Positions 1 to 6,947 of a stretch of 64,000 nucleotides of DNA are shown here, one piece after another. Numbering within the stretch: position 1 is the stretch's first letter; each line of letters starts with the position of its first letter. Position numbers and translations under genes: made by a program. The stretch comes from Sphingorhabdus pulchriflava (lineage in GTDB: Bacteria > Pseudomonadota > Alphaproteobacteria > Sphingomonadales > Sphingomonadaceae), in assembly GCF_003367235.1 (NCBI RefSeq), contig NZ_QRGP01000001.1, positions 124,001 to 188,000 of the forward strand, written 5' to 3'. The notes under the pieces are model-generated. The model had not been told where the DNA came from, ran no database searches, and saw only the letters and a list, made by a program, of their open reading frames with translations.

Positions 1-357
1 AGCGCCAATGCCATTCCGATGGACTTTCAAGGTCGCTGGTATCCGGCGAATGTCGATTGCAAGGCTGCAACTGCGGCGGGCTCGATCCTCATCCATGACG
101 ACAGCATCGTCGATGCAGAAACTGATCCTGAAACAGCAAAATTTCAATATCTTGTTGTCGAAGTGCACAAGCTTTCGAAACGCAAGATTGATGTCCATTC
201 GAGCTATATGGAAGAGGGGTCAGAGGAAGGCTTGAACCCCGTCGGAAGCTTCCTGAAGCTCGGCAAAAAAGGGCGGACGCTGTCGATTGAAACCTATGAA
301 GAAGATGACAGGCGGTTTCGGCAGCAGCCGCGCGCCCGTTACAAGAGGTGCGCATGA
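1..357 (+). CDS. hypothetical protein, 3' part only (suf operon)
   Basis: The frame is open from base 1, so only the C-terminal 118 codons are visible; the start lies outside the window. The visible part begins near an I-P-x-x-F-x-G-R-W motif followed by a cysteine, a pattern I associate with small exported sphingomonad proteins of unknown function. No catalytic motif is evident. Its stop overlaps the sufD start (ATGA at 354-357), so it is co-transcribed with and translationally coupled to the Fe-S assembly genes. A role in Fe-S assembly is inferred only from position. Confidence 0.6.
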   Translation, partial: SANAIPMDFQGRWYPANVDCKAATAAGSILIHDDSIVDAETDPETAKFQYLVVEVHKLSKRKIDVHSSYMEEGSEEGLNPVGSFLKLGKKGRTLSIETYEEDDRRFRQQPRARYKRCA

Positions 358-1103
358 GCGCTCTGCCAACCCGTCACGATGAAGAATGGCGCTATGCGCC
401 TGCCGAGGTTCTGGCCGGGCTTAAGGCCCTTCCCGATGCGCAGAAAATAGCCGTTGCAGCGGGTGAAACGCACCCGCTGTATAAATGCGTTTCGACGGGG
501 GCCGCGAACAAAGTCGATATCCAGCGCTACCAAATCGACATTGCCGAAGGTGGGCGTTGTGAGGCATTTTTCCTGCTGACAGGTGGCGGCTACAAACGGC
601 TCGATATCGACGTGACGCTTGCCGAAGGTGCGCATTTTGAATTGGGTGCGGTCGGCATCGGTCGCGGCGAGGAAGTCACCGAAATCGTCACCCGCCTCCG
701 CCATATTGCGCCGGGGGCGACCTCGAACCAGGTGATGCGCGGCGTCGCGATGGATAAATCCACGATCACGATGATCGGCCGGATCGACGTCGCCAAAGAC
801 GCACAGAAAACCGACGCTTCGCTGGGTGCCAAGGGGTTGTTGCTCGACCGTACCGCGACGATCAACGCCAAACCCGAGCTCGAAATCTATGCCGACGATG
901 TCAAATGCGCGCATGGCTGCGCGATCGGGCAGCTGGACGAAATGGCATTGTTCTATGCGCAACAGCGCGGCCTGCCGATGGCGGAGGCACGCAATTTGTT
1001 GATGCAGGCTTTCGTAGCAGAAGCCTATGGCGAGATAGCCGACAGCAAATGGCGCGACCATATGATTGGCTATGCCGAGGCAGCGTTGCGGGGCACCTTC
1101 TAA
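354..1103 (+). CDS. sufD: Fe-S cluster assembly protein SufD
   Basis: 249 residues. SufD partners SufB and the SufC ATPase in the SufBC2D scaffold that builds Fe-S clusters in the cytoplasm. The C-terminal signature C-A-H-G-C-A-I-G-Q-L-D at about residues 185-195 matches the conserved SufB/SufD core beta-helix end, followed by the usual Ala/Leu-rich helices. It is shorter than E. coli SufD (423 aa), as is common in alphaproteobacteria. The ATG at 354 is preferred because it overlaps the upstream stop; a GTG at 348 is possible. It overlaps sufS by one base. sufB and sufC should lie just left of the window. Confidence 0.9.
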   Translation: MSALPTRHDEEWRYAPAEVLAGLKALPDAQKIAVAAGETHPLYKCVSTGAANKVDIQRYQIDIAEGGRCEAFFLLTGGGYKRLDIDVTLAEGAHFELGAVGIGRGEEVTEIVTRLRHIAPGATSNQVMRGVAMDKSTITMIGRIDVAKDAQKTDASLGAKGLLLDRTATINAKPELEIYADDVKCAHGCAIGQLDEMALFYAQQRGLPMAEARNLLMQAFVAEAYGEIADSKWRDHMIGYAEAALRGTF

Positions 1104-2317
1104 TGGCCATCGTCTCCGAACGCGCGCTTGGCCGCTGGGAAAATGAAGGCGGCGGGCTGGCGCGCGAATTGCGCGACCAGTTCCCCGGTGTGCGCGACTG
1201 GCACTATCTCGATACCGCCGCGACCGCGCAGAAACCGCAGGTCGTGCTCGACGCGATGATGCGAGCGGGTGGAGAGGATTATGCCACCGTCCACCGCGGC
1301 GTCTATGCGCGTTCGGCGAACATGACCTTGGCCTATGAGGCTGCAAGACGGCGGGTGGCCGAATTTATCGGTGGAAGAGAGGATGAAATCGTCTTCGTTC
1401 GCGGCGCGACCGAGGCGATCAATCTTGTTGCGCACAGCTTCCCCCGAAAGGGGCGCATCCTGCTCAGCCAGTTGGAGCATCACAGCAATATCGTGCCTTG
1501 GCAGCTTGCCGGCTATGAAATCGACGTCTGCCCGCTGACGCCGGATGGCTGCATCGATCTTGATGCGGCGGAAGCGATGCTGACCAAGGATCATGTGCTG
1601 GTTGCTTTCGCGCATGTTTCCAACGTTCTGGGCTCGGTCCTCGATGCAAAGCGTGCAGCTGCGCTTGCGCATAAGGTGGGAGCGAAACTGCTACTCGACG
1701 GTTGCCAGGCTGTGCCGCGCTTGCCGGTCGATGTCGCGGAACTCGACTGCGATTATTATGTGTTCAGCGGGCATAAGCTTTACGGCCCGACCGGGATCGG
1801 CGCGCTATGGGGCCGCAAGGAATTGCTCGATACCATGCCACCCTATCAGGGCGGCGGTTCGATGATCGACCGGGTGACCTTTGAAAAAACGACCTACGCC
1901 CCTGCGCCGACGCGGTTTGAGGCGGGCACGCCAGCAATAGTCGAGGTGATGGGACTGCGCGCAGCGATCGACTATGTAGAAGCCATCGGACTCGATGCCA
2001 TCCACGCACATGAGGCGGAATTGGTTCGGCAGACGCGTGAAGCACTGCGTTCGATCAATTCGATCACTCTCTACGGGCCCGAGGACGCGGCGGGGATTGT
2101 CTCTTTCAGCATGGAAGGGGTGCATCCGCACGACATCGGCACCATATTGGACGAAGAGGGCGTGGCGATCCGCGCTGGCCATCATTGCGCACAGCCGCTG
2201 ATGGAGCATTTGGGGCTGCCCGCCACCGCGCGGGCAAGCTTTGGAATTTACAATGATGAAAGCGATGTCGCGGCTCTGGTCCGCGGCCTTGAACGGGTGA
2301 AAAGGATCTTCGGATGA
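1103..2317 (+). CDS. sufS: SufS-type cysteine desulfurase
   Basis: 404 residues, fold-type I PLP enzyme that removes sulfur from L-cysteine and passes it as persulfide to the SUF scaffold. The PLP-binding lysine is in S-G-H-K-L-Y-G-P-T-G (about Lys225), and the catalytic cysteine is in R-A-G-H-H-C-A-Q-P (about Cys362), typical of group II desulfurases. The ATG at 1103 shares its A with the sufD stop TAA, which fixes the start. The open frame also extends upstream, but that part lies inside sufD. No sufE follows; sulfur transfer must use another acceptor or a gene elsewhere. Confidence 0.95.
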   Translation: MAIVSERALGRWENEGGGLARELRDQFPGVRDWHYLDTAATAQKPQVVLDAMMRAGGEDYATVHRGVYARSANMTLAYEAARRRVAEFIGGREDEIVFVRGATEAINLVAHSFPRKGRILLSQLEHHSNIVPWQLAGYEIDVCPLTPDGCIDLDAAEAMLTKDHVLVAFAHVSNVLGSVLDAKRAAALAHKVGAKLLLDGCQAVPRLPVDVAELDCDYYVFSGHKLYGPTGIGALWGRKELLDTMPPYQGGGSMIDRVTFEKTTYAPAPTRFEAGTPAIVEVMGLRAAIDYVEAIGLDAIHAHEAELVRQTREALRSINSITLYGPEDAAGIVSFSMEGVHPHDIGTILDEEGVAIRAGHHCAQPLMEHLGLPATARASFGIYNDESDVAALVRGLERVKRIFG

Positions 2318-2778
2318 GCGAAGAGCAGAAAATCTTGGTCGAAGAAGTCGACAGCGTCCCCACGCCGCCAAAAGCGCGCGTGGAAGATGTTGAGAGCCCT
2401 GCCGAAAAGCTGGAGCGCAAGAAGGATTATCTTGAGGGTTTTCTTGCGCAAAAGCCCGAGCCTGTGGCTGAGGGTGACGAGGCGCTGCAAGAGGCCGTGA
2501 TCGCTGCGCTCAAGGAGATTTACGATCCCGAAATCCCGGTCAACATCTACGATCTTGGCCTCATTTATGGCGTGGAGATCAATGGCGGCCATGCGCTGGT
2601 GACGATGACGCTGACAACGCCACATTGCCCCGTTGCCGAAAGCATGCCCGGCGAAGTCGAACTGCGCGTCGGTGCGGTTCCGGGGATTGGTGATGCCGAA
2701 GTCAATTTGGTCTGGGATCCGCCATGGGGACCGGACAAGATGACTGATGAAGCACGCCTCGAACTGGGGATGCTGTGA
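2314..2778 (+). CDS. sufT: SUF system assembly protein, MIP18/DUF59 family (SufT-like)
   Basis: 154 residues. An acidic N-terminal extension of about 60 residues precedes a DUF59/MIP18 domain with the family hallmarks D-P-E-I-P-V-N-I-Y-D-L-G-L-I-Y and T-x-T-x-P-x-C-P. Members of this family help maturation of Fe-S proteins and sit in suf operons across alphaproteobacteria. It overlaps sufS by 4 bp (ATGA) and sufA by one base, so it is part of the same message. The gene symbol follows family usage; the exact step it serves is not shown by the sequence. Confidence 0.85.
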   Translation: MSEEQKILVEEVDSVPTPPKARVEDVESPAEKLERKKDYLEGFLAQKPEPVAEGDEALQEAVIAALKEIYDPEIPVNIYDLGLIYGVEINGGHALVTMTLTTPHCPVAESMPGEVELRVGAVPGIGDAEVNLVWDPPWGPDKMTDEARLELGML

Positions 2779-3155
2779 TGAGTGCTCAGAATCAAACGGG
2801 GGAAACCAAGACCCGTCGCCCGCTTCCCGCCGCCGTCACCCTGACGCCCGCTGCCGAAGAACGCGTTGCCGAGCTGATGCGCAATGCGCCCGAAGGCACG
2901 ATTGGCGTCAAGCTGTCGACCCCGCGTCGCGGTTGCTCCGGCCTTGCCTATTCGGTCGATTATGTCAGCGAAGCTGTTGCTTTTGATGAGAAAATCGAAA
3001 CCCCCGGCGGCACATTCTTCATCGATGGCGGTTCGGTGCTCTATCTGGTCGGCTCGACGATGGACTGGCAGGAAGATGAATTCACCGCCGGTTTCGTCTT
3101 CACCAACCCCAATGCCACCGGCAGTTGCGGTTGCGGCGAGAGCTTCACCGTTTAG
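2778..3155 (+). CDS. sufA: A-type Fe-S carrier, HesB/IscA family (SufA)
   Basis: 125 residues. It carries the three invariant A-type carrier cysteines: one in R-R-G-C-S-G and two in C-G-C-G-E-S-F at the C-terminus. These bind an iron or Fe-S cluster for transfer to apo-targets. An N-terminal stretch of about 20 residues precedes the domain. The ATG at 2778 overlaps the preceding TGA by one base; an in-frame GTG directly upstream is less likely. It is the last gene of the suf operon; the convergent gene ends 15 bases away, with no obvious terminator between. Confidence 0.93.
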   Translation: MSAQNQTGETKTRRPLPAAVTLTPAAEERVAELMRNAPEGTIGVKLSTPRRGCSGLAYSVDYVSEAVAFDEKIETPGGTFFIDGGSVLYLVGSTMDWQEDEFTAGFVFTNPNATGSCGCGESFTV

Positions 3156-3170
3156 GCGTCCGCGCCCCGC

Positions 3171-4031
3171 TCATTTCTTTCGCAAAGCCTCCGCCAAAGC
3201 GAAGGCCGTGTTGAGCTGGCCGAGCACCGCGCTCGCCTCCGCGCGGCGGATGACGGGCTTGTCCTTGCCCTTATCATAGGCCTCGACTGACAGATATTCG
3301 CCTGGCTTCAGTCCATTGATAATGCTGACAAAGGGCGCGCCTTCGAACATCGCCGATCGGATATATTCGATGGCGACCAACCGACCCATGTTCCAGCGCA
3401 CCTCCATTGATGCACCCGCGCTGTTGTACAGCCGCACCGGCTTTTCGGGATCGAGCAAATTGCTGTTGCCAGCGAACAGCGACGGGTTGATTTCGAGCGC
3501 CGCCACCTGCCCTTCCTTGGCCGCGAGCCCGATCAGCCGCATGTCTGCCGCTGGATCGAGCGCGGAGATGCAGCGCGCGGAATTGGTGCCGATGGACGGC
3601 CAGCTGCAATCATAATCGCTTGGTCCGTCTTTCGGACGACCGACGTGCGGCATTCGATCACCGTCCAGCGCGATTTTGACGCTGTTGTCCAGATAAGCGA
3701 TCCGCCCTTTCACGCCTTGCAGCGTGAATTTTTCGGAGCGCACCGTGATAATCCGGCTGGCATCGGCGTCGAAGGTTTCGGTACAATCTATCGTCCCGCC
3801 GAGCACTGGTCCCTTGATCAGCGTTCCGATTGAATCCCGCCATATTTTCGGTTTTGCCTGGGCAATCGCGGCAATTTCAGGCGGCAGCGGCGTGGTGCTG
3901 GCACACACCAGCGGTGGCGTAGGCGGCGCCATTGGCACCGGTGCGGGCAGCTCCGCCGCGCTCAGCATGGTGGGCATCAAAGCCCCGGTGGCTAGAGCAT
4001 AAACAAGGCCTATAGCGCCGCATTTTGTCAT
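3171..4031 (-). CDS. exported hypothetical protein (likely real start of the distal part)
   Basis: 286 residues from an ATG preceded by CGGAGTG, about 8 bases upstream. The N-terminus is a signal peptide: charged start, hydrophobic core G-L-V-Y-A-L-A-T-G-A-L, and cleavage likely after S-A-A. A proline-rich stretch follows, then a region with several cysteines (T-I-D-C-T-E-T-F, Y-D-C-S-W-P, A-R-C-I-S) suggesting disulfides in the periplasm. No family recognised. It lies inside the longer frame that starts at 4964 and is given separately because it has independent start signals. It is convergent with sufA. Confidence 0.6.
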   Translation of the reverse strand: MTKCGAIGLVYALATGALMPTMLSAAELPAPVPMAPPTPPLVCASTTPLPPEIAAIAQAKPKIWRDSIGTLIKGPVLGGTIDCTETFDADASRIITVRSEKFTLQGVKGRIAYLDNSVKIALDGDRMPHVGRPKDGPSDYDCSWPSIGTNSARCISALDPAADMRLIGLAAKEGQVAALEINPSLFAGNSNLLDPEKPVRLYNSAGASMEVRWNMGRLVAIEYIRSAMFEGAPFVSIINGLKPGEYLSVEAYDKGKDKPVIRRAEASAVLGQLNTAFALAEALRKK

Positions 4032-4964
4032 AATCGCATTCACTCCGCAGGTCGCACGACCCCGACGCCTGCCTTTGGTGCACGTGCCATATCCATTGGG
4101 CTGGGGCAAGCGCGAGGCGGGGTGTGCAGTTGGCTGGGATTCAGTGGGCACTTCGCCAAGGGGAGATTCTGAAAGCAGCGGAGCTGCATCAAAAATCTCC
4201 GCGTTCTCGCGGCTGGCCTCCGGCCGTCTTCGACTCCTGCGTGATGAAAAAATTGTCTCACGCAGAGGCGCAGAGGTCGCAGAGGATAGGAAATGCGCTT
4301 TGCACGGTTTGCCATAGGATGTTGGCGGCCCTTCCATCGATTTATACTCAATCGGCGGCTCCTCCTGTCCTTCCTCCTCGTCAAAACCCGCAGATTCTTC
4401 AGAAAGTAGAAGCGAATGCCTTACCCTGGCCCGCGCCTCCCGGTCGCTGGCGGGCAGTGCCTCTTCAAAGAACAGATCCCACAATTCCTGCCCGTTCAGC
4501 CCTTCGTCGAGCATCTGCAGATAACAGTCAAAACGGACGACCACCGCCAATACCTCTGGCACGGCGGTTGCGGGGTTTACCCGGTCGAGCAGCGCCATCG
4601 ACAGCCGGGTGTTTTGGCGGGTGTAGGTGGTGATGCCTTCTTCGCGCACCCAGCGGGCTTCTTCCCCCCGGATCGCAGCGCTCATCAACCGGTCGGCAAC
4701 GATCCGCCGGGCAAGGATCAACGCGGCCTCCCAACCCAGATCAAAGGCAAAACCCCGCGCCTGCCGCCGCAGCGCATAGCCACCCGATACGCTCATCCCC
4801 ACCGACCGCGCCGCATCCTCGACCACGCCATTGTCGGCCAGATGCGCCAGAAACGCCGCTTGCCGCCCGCCACTCCAACCATCGGAGCGGCTTTCATAGC
4901 GCAGATAAGCGGCGGCGGGGAGTTTGGCGTCGGTATCGTGGCGGAGGGGGGAGGGGTGGTTCAT
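3171..4964 (-). CDS. composite ORF: helix-turn-helix protein joined in frame to an exported protein
   Basis: 597 codons with no internal stop. Residues 1 to about 225 resemble sphingomonad terminase-small-subunit-like helix-turn-helix proteins: R-Q-A-A-F-L-A-H-L-A then E-D-A-A-R-S-V-G-M-S. About residues 230-265 are low-complexity Arg/Ser/Glu sequence encoded by an interspersed repeat (4209-4285). From residue 312 comes a new Met with its own signal peptide and ribosome site (4031). The start at 4964 has AAGGACAG upstream. I infer two genes whose frames became joined when the repeat inserted and removed the first stop. Whether a 597-residue fusion is made is unknown; an exported domain in its middle would be odd. 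Confidence 0.55.
   Translation of the reverse strand: MNHPSPLRHDTDAKLPAAAYLRYESRSDGWSGGRQAAFLAHLADNGVVEDAARSVGMSVSGGYALRRQARGFAFDLGWEAALILARRIVADRLMSAAIRGEEARWVREEGITTYTRQNTRLSMALLDRVNPATAVPEVLAVVVRFDCYLQMLDEGLNGQELWDLFFEEALPASDREARARVRHSLLLSEESAGFDEEEGQEEPPIEYKSMEGPPTSYGKPCKAHFLSSATSAPLRETIFSSRRSRRRPEASRENAEIFDAAPLLSESPLGEVPTESQPTAHPASRLPQPNGYGTCTKGRRRGRATCGVNAIMTKCGAIGLVYALATGALMPTMLSAAELPAPVPMAPPTPPLVCASTTPLPPEIAAIAQAKPKIWRDSIGTLIKGPVLGGTIDCTETFDADASRIITVRSEKFTLQGVKGRIAYLDNSVKIALDGDRMPHVGRPKDGPSDYDCSWPSIGTNSARCISALDPAADMRLIGLAAKEGQVAALEINPSLFAGNSNLLDPEKPVRLYNSAGASMEVRWNMGRLVAIEYIRSAMFEGAPFVSIINGLKPGEYLSVEAYDKGKDKPVIRRAEASAVLGQLNTAFALAEALRKK
4209..4244. repeat. 36-bp direct repeat, copy A
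   Basis: Identical over 36 bases to 5222-5257, beginning GCGGCTGGCCTCCGGCCGTC and ending CTCCTGCGTGA. It is followed at 4258-4285 by an A/G-rich stretch of the type ACGCAGAGGCGCAGAGG. This copy sits inside the reading frame at 3171-4964. Confidence 0.9.
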
Positions 4965-5052
4965 TTCACTGTCCTTTATCGAAAAGGCACAGGGCATAAG
5001 CCGACAAGGGGCGTGTAGGACAGTGCGGAATCGCGCCGTTGCGATTTAAAGG

Positions 5053-5176
5053 TTCACGCAAAGGCGCAAAGATTATCAAGAGCGCAGCTCTTGCTTCAAA
5101 GATCGCGCACGCAGCGAATGGGGATGAGGATTAGGCTCAAACTACCCTCTTCAAAATCTTCGCGCCTTTGCGTGAT
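5053..5176. repeat. inverted repeat, 22-bp arms (repeat element)
   Basis: The left arm 5053-5074 (TTCACGCAAAGGCGCAAAG...) pairs with 5155-5176 at 20 of 22 positions. Together with the adjacent 5205-5257 segment it forms one copy of the interspersed element also seen near 4209-4285. The region 4965-5258 between the flanking genes holds this element and, as far as I can see, no gene. Confidence 0.75.
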
Positions 5177-5221
5177 ACAAAAAAGGGCGCTCCCGCGCCT
5201 GTCATTATCTCTGCGTCCTCT

Positions 5222-5257
5222 GCGGCTGGCCTCCGGCCGTCTTCGACTCCTGCGTGA
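5222..5257. repeat. 36-bp direct repeat, copy B
   Basis: Exact copy of 4209-4244. It ends one base before the stop codon of the DUF952 gene (5259-5261), so the element abuts a coding end here and lies within coding sequence at copy A. Confidence 0.9.
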
Positions 5258-5258
5258 G

Positions 5259-5576
5259 TTAATCCAGTCCGCGCGTCCCCAGCACCGCCGCCATCGGCAG
5301 CGGGCCGTAGATATGGGGGAAGAGGGCTCCGCCACGCGAAACCTCCCACTTCACGCTCTCGCCCAGTGCGGCCAGATCGACCTCGGCAATCACCAGACCA
5401 GATTGGCCTGCAAAATGCTTGTCGAGCGTGCCCTGCAGCTGGTCAGCGGCGGAGAGGTGGATATAGCCATCGGCCAGATCCACCGGCGCGCCGTGGAATA
5501 TGCCGTCCGTCTGAAATTGCGCCCATTGGTCGGCGGTGAGGATTTTATAGGCGGTGCCGGGGTGGGGGGTGGTCAT
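5259..5576 (-). CDS. DUF952 family protein
   Basis: 105 residues, the normal size for DUF952. Family hallmarks: Y-K-I-L-T near the start, D-G-Y-I-H-L-S-A-A-D-Q near residue 40, and F-P-H-I-Y-G-P-L-P near the end. The biochemical role of this family is not established. The ATG at 5576 overlaps the stop of the upstream 54-residue gene (ATGA), indicating coupling. A truncated copy of its N-terminal half lies at 5747-5872. Confidence 0.85.
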   Translation of the reverse strand: MTTPHPGTAYKILTADQWAQFQTDGIFHGAPVDLADGYIHLSAADQLQGTLDKHFAGQSGLVIAEVDLAALGESVKWEVSRGGALFPHIYGPLPMAAVLGTRGLD

Positions 5577-5737
5577 GGCTTGGGCGTTTTGGCCTTGGCC
5601 TTGTGCGCGGCGATATCGGCATCAATCTGCGCGATCCGCACGCGTTCGGGCGAATCCTTGGGCAGGCCTTTCAGTCGGGCGGTCGCCCACAGGCTGCGGC
5701 GTTCGGATTCGAGTGCTTTGAGATAGAGATCGGCCAT
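5573..5737 (-). CDS. small hypothetical protein, 54 aa
   Basis: Reads M-A-D-L-Y-L-K-A-L-E-S-E-R-R and continues as a charged, helix-prone sequence rich in Ala and Lys, ending K-T-P-K-P. No signal peptide or membrane segment. The stop overlaps the DUF952 start by 4 bp. I do not recognise a family; support is its clean reading frame, codon use like its neighbours, and the overlap. Confidence 0.6.
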   Translation of the reverse strand: MADLYLKALESERRSLWATARLKGLPKDSPERVRIAQIDADIAAHKAKAKTPKP

Positions 5738-5746
5738 GGCACCGGC

Positions 5747-5872
5747 CTAGCCGGTTATGGGGGTGGGGGATAGGTGGATATAGCCATCGGCCAAATCCAC
5801 CGGCGCGCCATGAAACATTCCCTCCGCTTGGAATTGCGCCCATCGTTCGGTGGCGGGGTGGGGAGTGATCAT
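5747..5872 (-). pseudogene. truncated second copy of the DUF952 gene
   Basis: A 41-codon frame whose translation aligns with the first 43 residues of the DUF952 protein at 5259-5576: P-H-P near the start, W-A-Q-F-Q, and a shared F-H-G-A-P-V-D-L-A-D-G-Y-I-H-L-S. About eight residues around Y-K-I-L-T-A-D-Q are missing, and it stops soon after H-L-S. The nucleotide match is also clear (5769-5870 against 5459-5574). This is a partial duplication that has lost the C-terminal half; it is unlikely to be functional. Confidence 0.75.
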
Positions 5873-5891
5873 GGGACGCAACCGTTCATAA

Positions 5892-6590
5892 TTAAACTTT
5901 TTTCAGGTCGATGGGTATGCCCTTAGCGTCAATTTCCTTAGCTAGCTGAAGAGCGCACTCACTAATCTTTTCTTTGAATGGAATGTATATCAGACCTTGA
6001 ATATCTGAGGGACGCTCCATCGCGACTTGATCTTTCATCAATATCGCCACTCGATCCCTTCCGAGAACAGATAGCATCATTCCCAGCTCAAGAACCACAT
6101 TTTGGCGGGCTCGATAAGCAAGTTCTTCGGGATGGTTCGCGCGATGACCTTGGTCATCTGGAGTGGCCAAAATGACGGCGAAATTAGCTTCCTGTCTTAC
6201 CGACTCAAGCTTTTCAATAATCGTCTGGCCACCGCTAGTTAGCTGATCGAGTATGAGAGCGTTAAGGCCCCATCGCCGAAGCATAGCTTCAAGTTCATTT
6301 CTAGCATCGGAATCGTGCCCGTACACTACAAATACGTTTCTGTTGGCCTGTGGCTTTGCGGCGGGGGCGGCAACCACCGACAGCGGCTGTGCTACACCGA
6401 GAATTTGGCGGACAGCTTCTTGGTTTTTTCCTTGAACAGATACTTTGCCTGTGTCGTAGACCTGAACAATCTGGCCATCGTCACATCGAAATTCCGTGCC
6501 TAGATCGTTGCCAGTCCTACCTTCTGTTTTGATACCAATGCCATTCGCCTGTAGTGTATCGCGCACATTTTCTGGCGTCCATCCGCTCAC
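5892..6590 (-). CDS. TIR-like nucleotide-binding effector (PF10137 / Cap12-like)
   Basis: 232 residues. An N-terminal module (1 to about 65) carries a glycine-rich stretch and D-D-G-Q-I-V-Q-V-Y-D-T-G-K. A linker follows, then a TIR-like domain from about residue 86. That domain has F-V-V-Y-G-H-D, G-Q-T-I-I-E-K-L-E, A-T-P-D-D-Q-G, A-R-Q-N-V-V-L-E-L-G (probable catalytic Glu168) and E-R-P-S-D-I-Q-G-L-I-Y. This set defines the family that includes TIR effectors of CBASS/Pycsar defence, which cleave NAD+. GTG start with GAAGGGACG upstream. It follows the repeat protein at 6620 by 29 bases, same strand. GC is visibly lower (about 40-48% in hand-counted lines) than in nrdB (about 63%). No cyclase gene is adjacent. 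Confidence 0.8.
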   Translation of the reverse strand: MSGWTPENVRDTLQANGIGIKTEGRTGNDLGTEFRCDDGQIVQVYDTGKVSVQGKNQEAVRQILGVAQPLSVVAAPAAKPQANRNVFVVYGHDSDARNELEAMLRRWGLNALILDQLTSGGQTIIEKLESVRQEANFAVILATPDDQGHRANHPEELAYRARQNVVLELGMMLSVLGRDRVAILMKDQVAMERPSDIQGLIYIPFKEKISECALQLAKEIDAKGIPIDLKKV

Positions 6591-6619
6591 AAATCGTCCC
6601 TTCGTGGCCTAGGCTTTGT

Positions 6620-6943
6620 TCAAACTGAATAAGAAAAATGACGTCCTTCGCCGTAGTCGTATAGACTTACTGATCGACCGGAAATTGATCCCGAAAAATG
6701 ATGGCCCGTGGCATAGTCATATCCAGAAAATCGGTTTCCTGATACATTGATTTGCCAGTGACTACCCCGACCATAGTCGTAATTGTTCGAAAAATGGCTG
6801 CCAGAACCATAGTCAAACATTGAGTTACTCGATCCGCCCATGGACGTATGCGCACCAGCTTCGTAGCTGTACACGCTTCCGCTTTGGGTGCCGTTCTTTC
6901 TTGCGGCAGCGTATGCGATTTTACGTCGTGTTTCGTCGTTCAT
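6620..6943 (-). CDS. YxYxxGxH-repeat protein, 107 aa
   Basis: Five copies of a [YF]-x-Y-x-x-G-x-H unit at residues 25-32, 43-50, 55-62, 75-82 and 95-102; four of them have D at the second position. Between units are S/G/N-rich turns such as S-G-S-I-S-G-R-S-V-S-L. The spacing is 12-20 residues. The pattern suggests a small beta-repeat fold; function unknown. A short basic N-terminus precedes the repeats; no signal peptide. The ATG at 6943 is 4 bases after the nrdB stop and has CGGAG upstream, so it should be read from the nrdAB message. The TIR-like gene follows. GC is low, as for that gene, suggesting shared acquisition. Confidence 0.7.
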   Translation of the reverse strand: MNDETRRKIAYAAARKNGTQSGSVYSYEAGAHTSMGGSSNSMFDYGSGSHFSNNYDYGRGSHWQINVSGNRFSGYDYATGHHFSGSISGRSVSLYDYGEGRHFSYSV

Positions 6944-6947
6944 TGTT

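Noticed and set aside
4209-5257. CRISPR array
   Set aside because: Only two copies of the 36-bp unit nearly 1 kb apart with no regular spacers and no cas genes.
5892-6943. A full CBASS or Pycsar system
   Set aside because: No nucleotidyltransferase or cyclase gene is adjacent to the TIR-like gene; neighbours are nrdB and small DUF952 genes.
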